DNA of 64,000 nt, from assembly GCA_004194705.1 (NCBI GenBank), contig SADC01001224.1, forward strand, positions 124,001 to 188,000, given 5' to 3'. Of the stretch, positions 1 to 9,637 are shown piece after piece (the first letter of the stretch is position 1; each line of letters starts with the position of its first letter). The notes beneath the pieces were generated by a model that saw only the letters and a list, made by a program, of their open reading frames with translations, ran no database searches and was not told the DNA's origin. This stretch comes from Ditylenchus dipsaci (taxonomy: Eukaryota > Nematoda > Chromadorea > Rhabditida > Anguinidae). Made by a program: the position numbers and the translations under genes.

Positions 1-42
1 AAAGGAACATTTTTTTTCTAAAAATAAAGTTAAAATTGAATA

Positions 43-150
43 TTGGGGATCTTCCGGCCGGGACCTTTCGGCCGGGGACCTTTCGGCGGGGACCTTTCGG
101 CGGGGACCTTTTGGCCGGGGACCTTTCGGCGGGAACCTTTCGTCCTGATT
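43..150. repeat. GGGGACCTTTCGGC minisatellite
   Basis: About seven imperfect tandem copies of a 14-bp GC-rich unit with GGGACCTTTCGG as core. The surrounding DNA is AT-rich. No coding potential is credible here; the reading frame across it is just the translated repeat. Confidence 0.8.
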
Positions 151-303
151 CCTAAATTTGATGCAGGGAAGATAGTGTGTACCAAAGTATTTTTTTCGCG
201 CCGAATTTCACGCTGTACAAGATGGATGAAAAAAATTGTAAACAGGGTATAACAGATCTTGAAGCTGTATCACACACAACCTCTTCAACTCTCTCTTTTT
301 TAT

Positions 304-573
304 AGCAAATCCCCAATTCTGAGACCAGATTCATGCTCATTGTAGTCGATTTATTTTTAAAACTATCTTTAAATCGGAAAGTCACTGTATAATTTTGAAT
401 TCCTCTCAAGACAATAAATATTTGATTTTCAAAAACTCGAGATTCACTATTTGAATATTTATTCTCTTGAACGGAATTTTAAATTTGACAGTGACTTTAA
501 TGGTTTTAAAACAATTTTAGAAATAAATCAACTTTGCTGAGTACTAATCCGGTCTCAGAATTGGGGATTTGCT
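304..573. repeat. Palindromic MITE-like inverted repeat (270 bp)
   Basis: The left arm begins AGCAAATCCCCAATTCTGAG and the right arm ends with its near-perfect complement. Complementarity continues inward with mismatches, so the whole unit could fold as one hairpin. No target duplication was identified. Confidence 0.7.
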
Positions 574-823
574 GAAAAGCGAAAAAAGTTGGGAAGTCCG
601 TTATACAACTACAGGAGCTGTTTTACCCTCTAAAGCCGCTTTTTTGCAATTTTTTCAGCCATCATTCTTAGCTTGAAGTTAAGCAAAAACTATAGCTTGA
701 CACATTTAGCATTTTCCGTGTGAAAAAATTTAAATTTCAAAAAATTTTGGTTTCGGTGTCTCGTGATTAAACAAATGGTGAAATATGCGCCAACTCCAAC
801 CTTGCCAGTAGAAGTCATGTTAC

Positions 824-3088
824 CAGCCACACAGAAATCGAAACCAGCCAACTTCCAAGCACCCTTTTCATTGATTATCACTGAAGAAGGACAAATATTT
901 CCATGCACTATCTTGGCGTCTAAATTTTCTGATATAAAAAACAAATTCACTTAAAGCCAATAAAAATCTTGCCATTGTGAAGAAAAACAAGTGCTTCACT
1001 CAACTAAAATGGTTAATTTGTGGTAAAAAGGGTATTGGGAAAAAATTAAACTTTACCTGAAATAATCCATGCCTAAAATGCTTTTTTGAGATTTAGGGCT
1101 AGGTTTTGGACCAAATGACCTAATATCTAGCTTTTTTTTATAGCCACTCCGGATTTCAGATGTATCCATTTACAGCTAAAAAAAAATTACCTGATTTCCA
1201 CATCCAACAACGAAAAATCCTTTAAGTGACTAGATAAATTGTCATCTTGAGCAAATGCGTTGGCTAAACTAGCAAATACTGGCTCAGCACAGAAAGCAAA
1301 TGTGTCTCTAGACTCTTCTAAAGCTCTTTCTATCTGTAATTTTCTACATAATCGATTTATTATACCTGAAAAAGGGAAAAACAAACCACAAGCAATCTGG
1401 GATGCCTAAGCCTGGTCAATTGACTGACCCCTCTCTTCAAAAGCTCTGGAAAATCCTCCCTTTCTTGTTTTGACCAGCGCTCCAGCTGCTTTTTCTCGAA
1501 TAGCCATATGGAAACGGGCTAAATTTTTTAGATTGTAACCTCATTATAGTGACACCCCTCTCAAGTTCGTTTCCGCCTAGGGTGAAACCAATTTTCGACC
1601 CAATTTTTTTAAATGTTCAATAATGCTGTTTGGATAGTCTGGTTTGAAAAAATTGCAAGGACTCTAGTTTTACCGATTGTTTTTCAGAAACGCTGTCACA
1701 CTTTAAAAAAAATTACGCTCACCCAGTCAAAAATTTTCAAAGTTTTCGTTGGACCCCCTGTTGGGTTTTTCTATCGAAACTGACTGGGAGGGGGTGGTTA
1801 GCTATATTCTTTAATTTAGCCGAATACATGTGTGTTTTTTGTCTGAAAAAAGCAAAACTTTGTTATGGTGGCACCCCTTTTTGAAAACAAGGTGTCACTA
1901 GAACAAGGTTTTGCTTTTCTGGATGGAAAAGTCACATATTTCTGAAAAAAAACGATCGGAATTCATCAAATTTTCTAACCAGACTGTCCAAACAAATTAC
2001 TAAAAAACTTCAAGATATGGGTATAAAAGTCGTCGGGCCCTAGGCGGGAACGAACATTTGTGGTGTCACTATAACGAGTTTGACTGTAATTGAAATTTGG
2101 GTTTTTTATAAGTTTTTTTAATTCCCTGGTCTTCTGCATGAAGTGTTGCTGGCATTTATAATTTAAGACTATGCAATTGAAGCCAGGTAAAATTTGGGTT
2201 GTAACTGTTTTCGACTCCGAAATGGTCCTTTTCTTCCTCAAAAGGCTTTTTTCCTGCCCTAAATTTAAAAAATTCTTTATTCTCGGTGATTTTCCCATAA
2301 ATTTTTAATTTTTTCAAAGCATCCAGCAGCTCTGAATCTCAGCTTTCTAAAAAGCTGCTAACTGACTTAGTAACGTTTTTTAAAAATGGAGGAGAAAGTC
2401 TTAAATTAAAGAAAAAAATTGATAATTTAGCCTATTTAAAGACCTACCGTATAACCTCTATTAATTAGGCACCCCCTCGTTCAAAATCGTGTTTGTGGCA
2501 TTGTGTTTTTCACCCATTTTTTGGAAAGTTCTCTGAGGCAAATTACCACTCATTTTGTAGCTAGTGAGATGAGCTATAAAATGGTTGGTAAGTTGCCTGA
2601 GAGAAGTGACCAAAAAGTGGGTCAAAACACAATGCCACGAACACGTTTTTGAATTAGGGGGTGCCTAATTAATAGAGGTTATACGGTATTTGTGTATTTT
2701 TTTGAAAACTCATTCAGTAAGGTAAAAGCTTATTGAAGTTAGAAAAAATTGAAAATTGATCAGCAAATCGCCGAGACAATAAGTATTTCAAAATTTAGGA
2801 GAAGAGTCTTTTGAGGCAGCAAAGAGACTATTACGCGGTCGAAAGTGTTTCAACCTCAAATTTACTTAGCTATCTAAGCAAATATAACCATACCTGCTTC
2901 GTAGTATTCTTGGTGCCGGAATAAATTTTCCAACTGAGTCCAGGGCCAGCCGTAGCAATCTGTTCCTGCACTTCATATTCTCGAAATATAGGATTGCCAG
3001 GAAGTGCCCCTTGCACTTTGTCAGCAACTGTGCTAACCGTAGATTTGAATCGATTGAGGTAGTAGTCCATGGTGCTGACTAACTCCAC
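824..3088 (-). CDS. SCYL2: SCYL2-like pseudokinase, 5' part (3' end beyond left edge)
   Basis: SCY1-like pseudokinases are non-catalytic kinase-fold proteins; SCYL2 (CVAK104) acts in clathrin-dependent trafficking between the trans-Golgi and endosomes. Six exons can be assembled: 3088-2894, 1518-1387, 1333-1191, 1072-1057, 1003-973 and 928-824. Family signatures in order are an N-terminal KSTVSTVADKVQ, GLSWKIYSGTKNTTKQ, LFEKKQLERW, VSQLTRLRHPRLL, LEESRDTFAFCAEPVFASLAN, HGLFQ, SEALVFLHN, KIVHGNICPSSVIIN and GAWKLAGFDFCVA. Two ATGs lie at 3088 and 3070; the second matches the usual start better. Introns are 53-110 nt except the first (1.4 kb), which holds two MITEs. The 16-nt exon and a GC-AG intron are unusual. 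No exon after 824 was recognised, so the C-terminal half should lie left of the window. Confidence 0.9.
1528..2088. repeat. MITE in SCYL2 intron 1 (GTGACACC/GGCGGGAACGAAC family)
   Basis: Long inverted repeat. The right end reads GGTGTCACTATAACGAGTTTGACTGTAA and the left end is its diverged complement. It shares the 'AAGTTCGTTCCCGCC' subterminal word with the element at 15550-16109 and, more distantly, with the one ending at 23134. Confidence 0.7.
2447..2686. repeat. TA-flanked MITE, CCGTATAACCTCTA family
   Basis: Perfect-looking ends CCGTATAACCTCTATTAATT and its complement are flanked by TA on both sides. The 240-bp unit is palindromic throughout and sits in SCYL2 intron 1. It has the same ends as the larger element at 50424-51251, which still carries transposase remnants. 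Confidence 0.85.
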
Positions 3089-3423
3089 TACACCAATAAA
3101 TACTCACAATTTGGATTAATTCTTTTATTTCTCTTTTCAACTGAAACACATGTATTTATTCTCTGCGCCAAAGCTACTGACCTGCCGCCAATTGGAATGC
3201 ATGTGAATGTCTGTATCATCTACTTTATTCGGTTGTTTTTTCGGCAATGTCCTATGACGCGATTTTGTAACTTTATTTGATTTAGTAAACCAAGAATTTC
3301 ATTTACATCATGCCTTTTGCTTATGCGATATAAAAGTACTATTCCTGCAAATATAAATGCATTTTTACTTGCAAGTATGCAATTATAAAAGTTATATTTT
3401 CGAAGCATTTAAAATCGTGGCCA

Positions 3424-3851
3424 TATTTTGGCCAACCGGCCCAAAGCGGTATTTTTCAAAAAAACTATGTAAGTCAATTATTTATTCATCTGTTTATGGC
3501 ATTTTTTTACCCTTTTTAATAAGTTTTTGTTCTGTTTACTATGTAGTTATTTTTTTACACAAAAATGAATGCAAAGATTGATTTAGCCATAGTAGAAAAC
3601 AAGATAGAAGACGATTTTTGAAAAATCAAGTATTTCGTTCGTCGGATGCCAGGTATGTAGAAAGCACTGCTCAATGGGGTGCAAGAGGTGTAAAATATTG
3701 GTTTACATTAAATTTTTCAAGTCATTTGATGATTTGTATGAGATCGTTTACGAAACTGTGGAAAAATTTAAAAAAATGGTCTTCAAAATAGCGTCACTTT
3801 TTAATTGGCGCCATAACTATTTTTACCGCTTTAAGCCGGTTGGCCAAAATT
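3424..3851. repeat. Inverted repeat with TTTTGGCCAACCGGC arms
   Basis: ATTTTGGCCAACCGGCCCAAAGCGGTA near 3424 is complementary, with a few mismatches, to the segment ending at 3851. The 3.1-4.2 kb interval otherwise shows no gene and no other structure that I can support. Confidence 0.5.
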
Positions 3852-4247
3852 CGGCCAATTCAAAATTTAACTATTCACGGATTTTTTTTTCTGCCATTGT
3901 TACTTTTTCCCTGATTGTCATACAAAAATGCAAAAATTTGTTTAAAAAGATGCATCTACGTGACGCCGGCAAAAGAGGGTTAATCTTTTCTTGATGGCCG
4001 AAATTCAAAAACAGCAAAAAAGCTAACTTTTGAAAAAAAAAAGTTGAATAATATTCAATATTCATTATTATTAATAAAGTGCAAATATTTACAAAATTTT
4101 ATTAATGTTTGTAGATCAAAATAAATTATAGAATAAAAGATATTATAGCTTTTGACAGGGTTGTCGAGCCAAGGGCTCGAAGTTTTTTTGATCTTCGATC
4201 GAGCCGAGGGCTCTACTCTGCATTTTTTTTGCACACTTAAGCGTGTA

Positions 4248-5066
4248 ACTTTTAGTGAACGGTCATTATGACCCAAGTGTCAAAGCAAAAATGTTTTACA
4301 GACTCTTAGCTTCATTTTGAGTACCAATGCGTCCGTTGCGTTGTAATTTTTTTTGTTACGAACATGTTTTTCACACACACCTCACTTTTGGGGCTGACAA
4401 AAAACTTGCATCACATTCATATTTGATGTTTTATTCTTGTATTTGTATGGTAGAACAGGCTAGCTGACATATAGCTGGCATATAAGGTTCTTTGATAGGC
4501 CACGGTGCACAAGTGCCTTTCCCGTGTAAGGAAAATGACTGCTGGACCACATAAATAATAGCTTTTCTCGAAAAAATAATAATGGAATGATACCAAATAA
4601 TGCACAATTCGAAAGCTCTTAAATTTATCTACAAAATTACATATTAACGGAATTCTGAAAATGACACTGGGCTGAGAAACGGATGGTTAAGTTGGAAATA
4701 GTAAAAAAACCCCATTTTCTACCTTATTTTGACTCATTTTACTTTTTCCAACTTCAACCGTCCGTTTCTCAGCCCGGTGTCATTTTAAGAATTCCGTTGA
4801 TATGTCATTCTCTAGATAAATTTAAGAGCTTTCGAATACAGTAAGCTCTCGATTTAACGAACCTCTGGGGACCGACAGAAATGTTCGTTAAATCGAGAGT
4901 TTCGTTAAATCGAAGGTAAGCTTAACCTTACTTTAGATTTAACCAACCAAATCAGGCTAGGAAGTTCGTTAAATCGAGAGTTTCATTAAATCGAGGGTTC
5001 GTTAAATCGAGAGTTGACTGTAGTGCATTTGACACTTGAGTCATAATGACCGTTCACTAAAACTGT
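4248..5066. repeat. Large palindromic MITE interrupted by a second MITE
   Basis: The outer arms AGTGAACGGTCATTATGAC and GTCATAATGACCGTTCACT are inverted copies. An inner palindrome spans 4609-4837 (ATTCGAAAGCTCTTAAATTTA arms). The right arm is split after 'TTTCGAATA' by the element at 4839-5020 and resumes with 'TAGTGCATTTGACAC'. Confidence 0.75.
4839..5020. repeat. Tigger-like MITE nested in a palindrome (ATTTAACGAAC family)
   Basis: TA-flanked element with ends CAGTAAGCTCTCGATTTAAC and GTTAAATCGAGAGTTGACTG. The subterminal word 'TTCGTTAAATCGAGAG' is repeated several times, and GGGGACCGAC sits near the left end. The outer nucleotides resemble those of the Tigger element at 10134. Confidence 0.85.
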
Positions 5067-5285
5067 TCACTATCCAGATGGCTTGGGTACTATCCAGATG
5101 ATTTAAGTACTATACAGGTTATTAGGATGGTATCCATGTGGTTTAAGTGGTTTTGGTACTAATCAGGTTTGGGTCGAATATAGGTGGATAATACACTTGA
5201 AACAGTCCTTTATCTTGATCTTTCAAGGCAAAAATTCAAATTTTGGTGAAAAAATTTAAAAACGACTTCACCTACAATACTAGGA

Positions 5286-5578
5286 TTGTCAGGCTTAAAA
5301 CTCGGCTTTTTTTTCGAGCCTCGAGCCGAGCGCTCGAAAATTTCGAGACTACCTTTTCCTGACCTGGAATTTACGGTCGCAATTGTTGAGAAAGTAATTT
5401 TAAGTTTCATTCGTAAATAATTTAATTTTTTGAGTGAATAGAGACAGAAATTTTCAAAATTGCAAGGCAGCAAAGCTGCTACAAATTTTTTTTCGAGCCG
5501 AGGGCTCGAATATCTCGAAAATTTTGAGCCGAGTCGAGCCGTCTCGCAGAGTGCTCGCAAATCTCGAGGATTCGACAA
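5286..5578. repeat. Cluster of TCGAGCCGAGGGCTCGAA palindromic motifs
   Basis: Short palindromes of the type CGAGCCGAGGGCTCG recur here and at 4165-4215, 7310-7560 and 8130-8165. The cluster at 4165 and this one flank the palindrome at 4248-5066. The function is unknown; they look like a dispersed low-complexity repeat. Confidence 0.55.
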
Positions 5579-5662
5579 CCCCATTCAAGACGATAACATG
5601 AAGCACTTGAGCTTTTACGCTTGAAATATTCGACTGCTTGCAACTAGACACGCCTAGCAAAA

Positions 5663-5825
5663 AAATGAGTGCTACGCAACAGGACTCGAACCGTACGGAT
5701 TCCTAGTCCCATCAGAGGGAGAGGTGATGTAAGAGGACTCGAACCACTGAGATTCCTAGTCCTCTAAGTGCTAGTGGGCAGACGATTGACACTGGCGCAC
5801 ACAGACCACTGCGCCACGCAGCACA
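5663..5825 (-). repeat. tRNA-like SINE, minus copy of an inverted pair
   Basis: Read on the minus strand it starts GCTGCGTGGCGCAGTGGTCT, a D-arm/A-box-like segment, and later has GGTTCGAGTCCTC, a good B-box. A second B-box-like GGTTCGAGTCC follows near 5700. An extended, degenerate middle prevents a clean cloverleaf, so this is a tRNA-derived SINE or tRNA pseudogene, not a functional tRNA. Confidence 0.65.
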
Positions 5826-5983
5826 CTAGAAGAGTATTTTATTTTTATATTCATATAAATCTAATCATGGATTTTGTGTCCAAACTTTACCCCATGTTTC
5901 CGTATATATTATGAGATAAAATTTTGGATCAAAATTTATTTTAATACGTGTATAAACATAATAAAACTTCTGTTTCATATGTG

Positions 5984-6385
5984 CTGCGTGGCGCAGTGGT
6001 CTATGAGCGCCAGTGTCAGTTGTCTACCCTTAAGCATTTACCGTATATTCTCGATTAGAAGGCCCCTCTCTAATAGAAGGCCCCCTTGAGGACCTATATA
6101 TCAGCCTAGAAAAAGAAATTCGCAAATCTGTTTTTCGCGTTTTCTTAGTTAACACAAGCTTACCTCATTCCACTTTTGAAATTTTGGTTGAGCACCCAAA
6201 ATCTCAAATTCGAAATAATTTTTTCCGATTTTTTAAGGGTTGAAAAATAGAAGGCCCGGGCGTTCTAATAGAGAATATACGGTATAGAACTAGTAATTCG
6301 CGGAGTTCGAGTCCTCTTATATCACCTGTTATTTCTATGGGCTAGGAATCCGTAAGGTTCGATTTCTATTGCGTGGCACTTACAT
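5984..6385 (+). repeat. tRNA-like SINE, plus copy, split by a MITE
   Basis: Inverted copy of 5663-5825, beginning GCTGCGTGGCGCAGTGGTCT at about 5984 and resuming after the MITE at 6041-6282 with GGAGTTCGAGTCCTCTTA, TATCACC and a second segment ending ATTGCGTGGCAC. The two copies face each other across 160 bp, so the whole could form a very long hairpin. Confidence 0.65.
6041..6282. repeat. TA-flanked MITE inside the tRNA-like SINE
   Basis: Ends CCGTATATTCTCGATTAGAA and ...TAATAGAGAATATACGG are flanked by TA at 6039-6040 and 6283-6284. The interior repeats 'AGAAGGCCC'. It belongs to the CCGTAT-ended group. Confidence 0.85.
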
Positions 6386-6498
6386 TTTTTCGGGCGCTGT
6401 GAAATTTTTTTCCAAAAGTCTTAACATGGGTCTCGCTGGACGGCATCTTTCTGTCTCTAGTCAAAACCGATCACATTATATTTAATTAGGGTTGTACA

Positions 6499-6625
6499 AT
6501 GGGAATATTCCCGGGAATATTGCCGGGAATATTGCCGGGAATATTTCCGGGAACATTGGGAATATTCCGGGTTTCGCGGTATTTTCCTCTATATTGGGAA
6601 TATTCCCGGGTTTTCTATATGTCGG
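6499..6625. repeat. GGGAATATTCCC minisatellite
   Basis: About eight tandem, self-complementary 11-12-bp units (GGGAATATTGCC and variants). The block at 28439-28592 has the same architecture with a different word, GGGTAATTACCC. Confidence 0.75.
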
Positions 6626-6851
6626 GGAATTTATACAACTCTATATTTAATTCATAATTCATCTGAACTTAAAAATAATAATAATATTTTGGCGCTACTT
6701 GCATACACCACCGCCCCCCCCCCCCCAAATCAACTATTTTTTAAATTTTCCCAAACACCCTATATCGACCTAAAATCGCCTCAGAAGCTCAAAAAAGACA
6801 TTATTTTTGAGTTCTGGTCAATAAAAAATCGAGTTTGGGACCACCAAAAAC

Positions 6852-7237
6852 CAGGCATGTGCACGGGCCGAAAACGGGCCGAAGCGGGCCCTGGATTTTC
6901 TCTGACTTTTTTCAGACTTTTTAGAAAAAAGTTTATACTATCTGATAGCTAAGATTTCAGGCTACAAAATGCTTTTTTCCGGGCCGGGGTTGAAATTTTT
7001 TTGACCAACGGGCCGGCTTTTTGGTCGAAAAACCACGTTTTTTTGAAAAAGGGTGTTTTTTGACCAAAAAGCCGCCCGTTGGTCAAAAAAAATTTCAAAC
7101 CCCTGCCCGGAAAAAAGCATTTTGTAGCCTGAAATCTTAGCTATTAGATAGTATAAACTTTTTTCTAAAAAGTCTGAAAAAAGTCAGAGAAAATCCAGGG
7201 CCCGCTTCGGCCCGTTTTCGGCCCGTGCACATGCCTG
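6852..7237. mobile_element. hAT-like MITE with perfect 8-bp target duplication
   Basis: Ends CAGGCATGTGCACGGGCC and its exact complement enclose a 386-bp fully palindromic unit. Both flanks carry CCAAAAAC (6844-6851 and 7238-7245). An 8-bp duplication and CAGG-type ends are typical of non-autonomous hAT elements. No coding sequence. Confidence 0.88.
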
Positions 7238-7547
7238 CCAAAAACTACCCATTTTTATGACAAAGATAAGTATTTTCACGGCAAGAAAAAGTTTGCCCGT
7301 TGTCGAGGCCTTCAAATTTTCGAGTCAAGGACTTGAAGACTCGAAAAGACTCAAAACTTTCGAGGCTTCGACCCGATTCAAGATTGGAAACTCAAAATTT
7401 TCGAGGTTTCGACCTAAACCTCGAATTTTCACGATTTGCATTTCAGATAAGTGGTATTCCATTCAAGAAAAAATGAATCGAAATACTTTTTGAGGCCTCG
7501 AAACTCGAAAAAAGAACTCGAAACTTTAAATTTTTCGAGGGCTTGAG

Positions 7548-7830
7548 GCTTGAGAGTTAGAGATGCGCGCACTCACTTACTTTAGACATGATTCCGAGAA
7601 GTACTCTTGACCATAAAATGCATATAGAGTCTATTTTTGCCACGGCCCAAGTTGAAAAACATAAAAACAAAAACTCCAAGCCCCAAGCCCCTGCGCCCCG
7701 AAGGGGGCGCAGGGGGCTTGAGAGTTAGAGATGCGCGCACTCACTTACTTTAGACATGATTCCGAGAAGTACTCTTGACCATAAAATGCATATAGAGTCT
7801 ATTTTTGCCACGGCCCAAGTTGAAAAACAT
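7548..7830. repeat. Two direct 115-bp copies separated by a GC-rich hairpin
   Basis: The segment GAGAGTTAGAGATGCGCGCA...GTTGAAAAACAT occurs at about 7548-7662 and again at 7716-7830. Between them lies CCCCTGCGCCCC-GAAG-GGGGCGCAGGGG (7687-7716), a strong hairpin. Related units are at 18318-18420, 26300-26345 and 26930-27116. Confidence 0.8.
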
Positions 7831-8046
7831 GGTAAAGCAGCCAAAAACACAATTCTTTAATTTTATTTCGATTTTCGCATAAAAGTGGCCCCTTTTATTC
7901 CCTTCCCCTCCAATACAGCCCTTAATCCCTTTAAAATTCAAAAGGCGCCAATTTAAATTTTTCAAATTTTGACTAAAAAACCATGATACCCCCCTGTGGA
8001 TTGAAAAAATTTTTTTTTCGAAAAATTAAAAAAACACGCGGCTTTC

Positions 8047-8125
8047 TCATGAAATCGGGGTCGAGAAACACGAATATGATGTTATCTCCTCCATCCGAGC
8101 AGTCCCTGTGGGGGGGGGGATTGTA
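8047..8125. repeat. Dispersed repeat, inverted copy at 8755-8870
   Basis: TGAAATCGGGGTCGAGAAACACGAAT and the following CTCC/GGGGGGATTGTAAACTGCAA are found again, inverted and rearranged, within 8755-8870. A poly-G tract interrupts it. Confidence 0.5.
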
Positions 8126-8587
8126 AACTGCAACCTTTTCGAGTCCAAAACTCGAAATCGACGCTTCGACTCGACAACCCTAGTAATGGTTGTATGTGAA
8201 GTGTCTCGGCAGAACCGTGAATGTGAAAAGTGAAATTCCAATGCGGTATCTTCCCTTTTCGATTTTTACTTTTACAAAAATCGAAATTTTTTTGTGTTGA
8301 GTTCTCTGTATAATATTTGTTTATTTTAATTTAGAACAAGATAATCAGACACACAACTAGAATAGTTTATGTGAAAAACATGAACTACAAACTACTGCTA
8401 TTAATACAGCTTGGGTTTATCATTTATTTGTCTTTTTGTCTATTGCTCAAAGTAAATAACACATGATTGCATGAAAAGACGCCGGCCATTTACTTGTGCA
8501 CATATATTTATTTAAAGTTTAATCAACTTTTACCAACCTAACAATGTAGTCTTTAAATTTTTGAAGGGCACCCTATTTATTCTAATA

Positions 8588-8877
8588 CAGTCGGATCTGG
8601 ATTTAGCGACACTTTTGTAGGTTAGCTGCAGTTGCTGTTGTATCGAGAATAAGCTACGTTGAATTCCTATGTTGGCCAGGCATAGCGGGTTTGAAAAATG
8701 CAGTAATACCGGAGTGCTGTTAAATCCAGGTTCGGCTTGAGTATACAATCCCTCCCCCCCACGGGGAGTGATCGGATGGAAAAGATAACTTCCTATTCGT
8801 GTTTCTCGACCCGATTTCATGGGCTTGAGAGTTAGAGATGCAGGGGGGATTGTAAACTGCAACCCCAGGTTCAACTG
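8588..8877. repeat. TA-flanked MITE (CAGTCGGATCTGGATTTAGC)
   Basis: It starts CAGTCGGATCTGGATTTAGC and ends ...CCAGGTTCAACTG, with TA on both sides. The right half contains a copy of the 8047 repeat. Confidence 0.55.
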
Positions 8878-8879
8878 TA

Positions 8880-9096
8880 GAGCGACCCCTTGATTCGAAA
8901 TCGTGTTCTTGGAATCGTGTTTTTGACCAATTTATTAAAGACCGCTCATAGGCAAGTTGCCACTCATTTTGAAGCCACTGAGATGAGCTATAAATAAGGT
9001 GGTAACTTGGCTGAGAGAAGTAACCGAAAAGTGGGTCAAAAACATAATCCCAAAACAATTTTGAATTAGAAGTGTGTTGCTCTATTAGAATAAATA
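8880..9096. repeat. Degenerate copy of the 2447-2686 MITE family
   Basis: It contains AAATCGTGTTCTTGGAATCG, GCCACTCATTTTGAAGCCAC and GTGGGTCAAAAACA in the same order and palindromic arrangement as 2447-2686, and ends AATACGGTA. The interval 9097-9637 that follows contains nothing that I can recognise. Confidence 0.6.
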
Positions 9097-9637
9097 CGGT
9101 AAGTGCAAATCATGATCTACTTTATGGCTTTTGATACCTCGGTCACCCTTATTTCAGCCATTATCATTGCCGATCATGAAGACTTCGGCTGGCCAGCGAG
9201 GGTCCATGGTCCCTTACCCCTGATTTTTATTTACTCCAATAGTCTATAGTCAACCAGGCGGTATATCGCAAGATTAGAGAATAATCTAAGGCTGACACTG
9301 CCCGAGTTGTGGGCAGATTAGGTTTAGTGTGTATCAGGCAGGTTTGGAGCTGACTAAGCTAAGTTTTAGGTTATCTGATTGAAGTCTTGGGTAACATATA
9401 GTCAGCTATTTTGTGTTTTCCGCATTTATTTGATTAAAAGTGAATAAAATGTTTAAGAATTTGGAGGCTTAACCCCAGTAGATCATAATTTAGACCTCGC
9501 CTTGAAATAAATGCTATGAAAGATAAATAGCAGAATTTAGTCGAAAACACAATTAAGCAATCACAAATTTAGTACTAGTCAACATATATTCCGACTTGGA
9601 AAAAACAGTTTTGAACAAAAAACCAGTCAGCAATATA

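Noticed and set aside
1975..2298. 107-codon minus frame between MITEs in SCYL2 intron 1
   Set aside because: No SCYL2 similarity, starts in MITE sequence and would break the well-supported exon order.
5984..6385. Functional tRNA genes at the tRNA-like heads (also 53982, 28998, 61035)
   Set aside because: A- and B-boxes are visible but acceptor arms do not pair, and the families are repeated and interrupted; SINE or pseudogene is the better call.
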